A DNA stretch of 14,187 bases from Actinomycetes bacterium. GTDB taxonomy: Bacteria > Actinomycetota > Actinomycetes > Actinomycetales > Beutenbergiaceae. The notes under the pieces were generated by a model. That model was not told where the DNA came from, searched no databases, and was given only the letters and a program-made list of their open reading frames with translations. Positions 14,082 through 14,187 of the stretch are shown here, piece after piece. The stretch spans positions 1 to 14,187 of the forward strand of contig JAJYRV010000023.1 in the NCBI GenBank assembly GCA_021793935.1, given 5' to 3'. The position numbers and the translations under genes are program-made. The number at the start of each line of letters is the position of its first letter. Position 1 is the stretch's first letter.

Positions 14082-14110
14082 ACCGTAACAATTTGTTCCG
14101 GGCCTGCCCA
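14082..14110 (-). promoter_or_regulatory. Promoter of the erm leader and operon
   Basis: On the minus strand TGGGCA (14105-14110, 4 of 6 matches to TTGACA) and TACGGT (14082-14087) are separated by 17 bp. Transcription would start at about the leader ATG at 14074. The AT-rich block GAAAATAAG (14112-14120) lies one base upstream of the -35. Confidence 0.5.
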
Positions 14111-14132
14111 GCTTATTTTCTCGCCGGAGGAG

Positions 14133-14187
14133 CTATCGCGCGGGGTACACCCCTTCACGAGCGCGTTTGATCTCGCGGTTGCGAGAT
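14133..14187 (-). CDS. C-terminal end of an unidentified gene (runs off right edge)
   Basis: A minus-strand frame is open from the right edge to a TAG at 14133-14135 and encodes RNREIKRAREGVYPAR at its end. The mixed charged-helix composition, the codon use (G/C third positions) and the position directly upstream of a promoter suggest the tail of a real gene. Seventeen residues are too few to name it. Confidence 0.4.
   Translation of the reverse strand, partial: SRNREIKRAREGVYPAR

Noticed and set aside
14170..14187. Perfect inverted repeat with 7-bp arms and GGTT centre at the right edge
   Set aside because: It lies inside the tail of the open minus-strand frame and upstream of its stop, so it is probably chance in coding DNA; what lies beyond the edge cannot be seen.

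Overview
The window is high-GC DNA with densely packed genes, 4-bp start/stop overlaps (ATGA and GTGA), several GTG starts, and -10 boxes lying about 7 nt upstream of start codons (leaderless-type promoters). Together these indicate an actinobacterium (Actinomycetota); the sequence does not let me name the genus. I see no tRNA, rRNA, CRISPR array, insertion sequence or phage gene. The protein families are ordinary chromosomal ones.

Left part (1-3571): a leftward block made of a membrane-anchored small-domain protein (2615-3055), a polytopic DUF5671-like membrane protein (939-2618, ATGA-coupled to the previous gene) and the N-terminal 301 codons of a 4-coumarate/fatty-acid CoA ligase-like enzyme that runs off the left edge. 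A small four-helix membrane protein (3116-3571) is transcribed the other way from a probably leaderless promoter. Next (3599-5214) is a tight leftward operon: SRPBCC-domain protein, DsrE-like protein, and YggS/PLPBP, the pyridoxal-phosphate homeostasis protein.

Middle (5402-10011): a rightward baeRF-family protein (bacterial relative of archaeo-eukaryotic release factors, a superfamily that includes ribosome-hibernation factors) ends in a strong hairpin terminator. It is followed by a divergent pair: a small DUF2892/YgaP-like membrane protein on the minus strand and a P1B-type metal ATPase on the plus strand. The ATPase has the TPCP and QExxD motifs of the P1B-5 class. A perfect ATACCCC-AC-GGGGTAT palindrome sits between them, overlapping both divergent -10 boxes, and looks like a CsoR/RcnR-family operator. 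A monovalent cation/proton antiporter converges on the ATPase and overlaps its 3' end.

Right part (10157-14187): a MATE-family transporter on the plus strand converges on a leftward three-gene operon fused by 4-bp overlaps: an Erm-family rRNA adenine methyltransferase, a CDP-alcohol phosphatidyltransferase and a CdsA-like phosphatidate cytidylyltransferase (the last two resemble E. coli YnbA and YnbB). Upstream of the erm-like gene is the most interesting stretch. It holds a 20-codon, apparently leaderless open reading frame ending in an Arg-Asp-Arg tripeptide, followed by two strong hairpins, one of which reaches the Shine-Dalgarno region. An AT-rich block lies directly upstream of the inferred -35. 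This is the layout of an antibiotic-inducible erm attenuator, here placed in front of phospholipid-synthesis genes. The last 55 bases hold the C-terminal end of an unidentified minus-strand gene.
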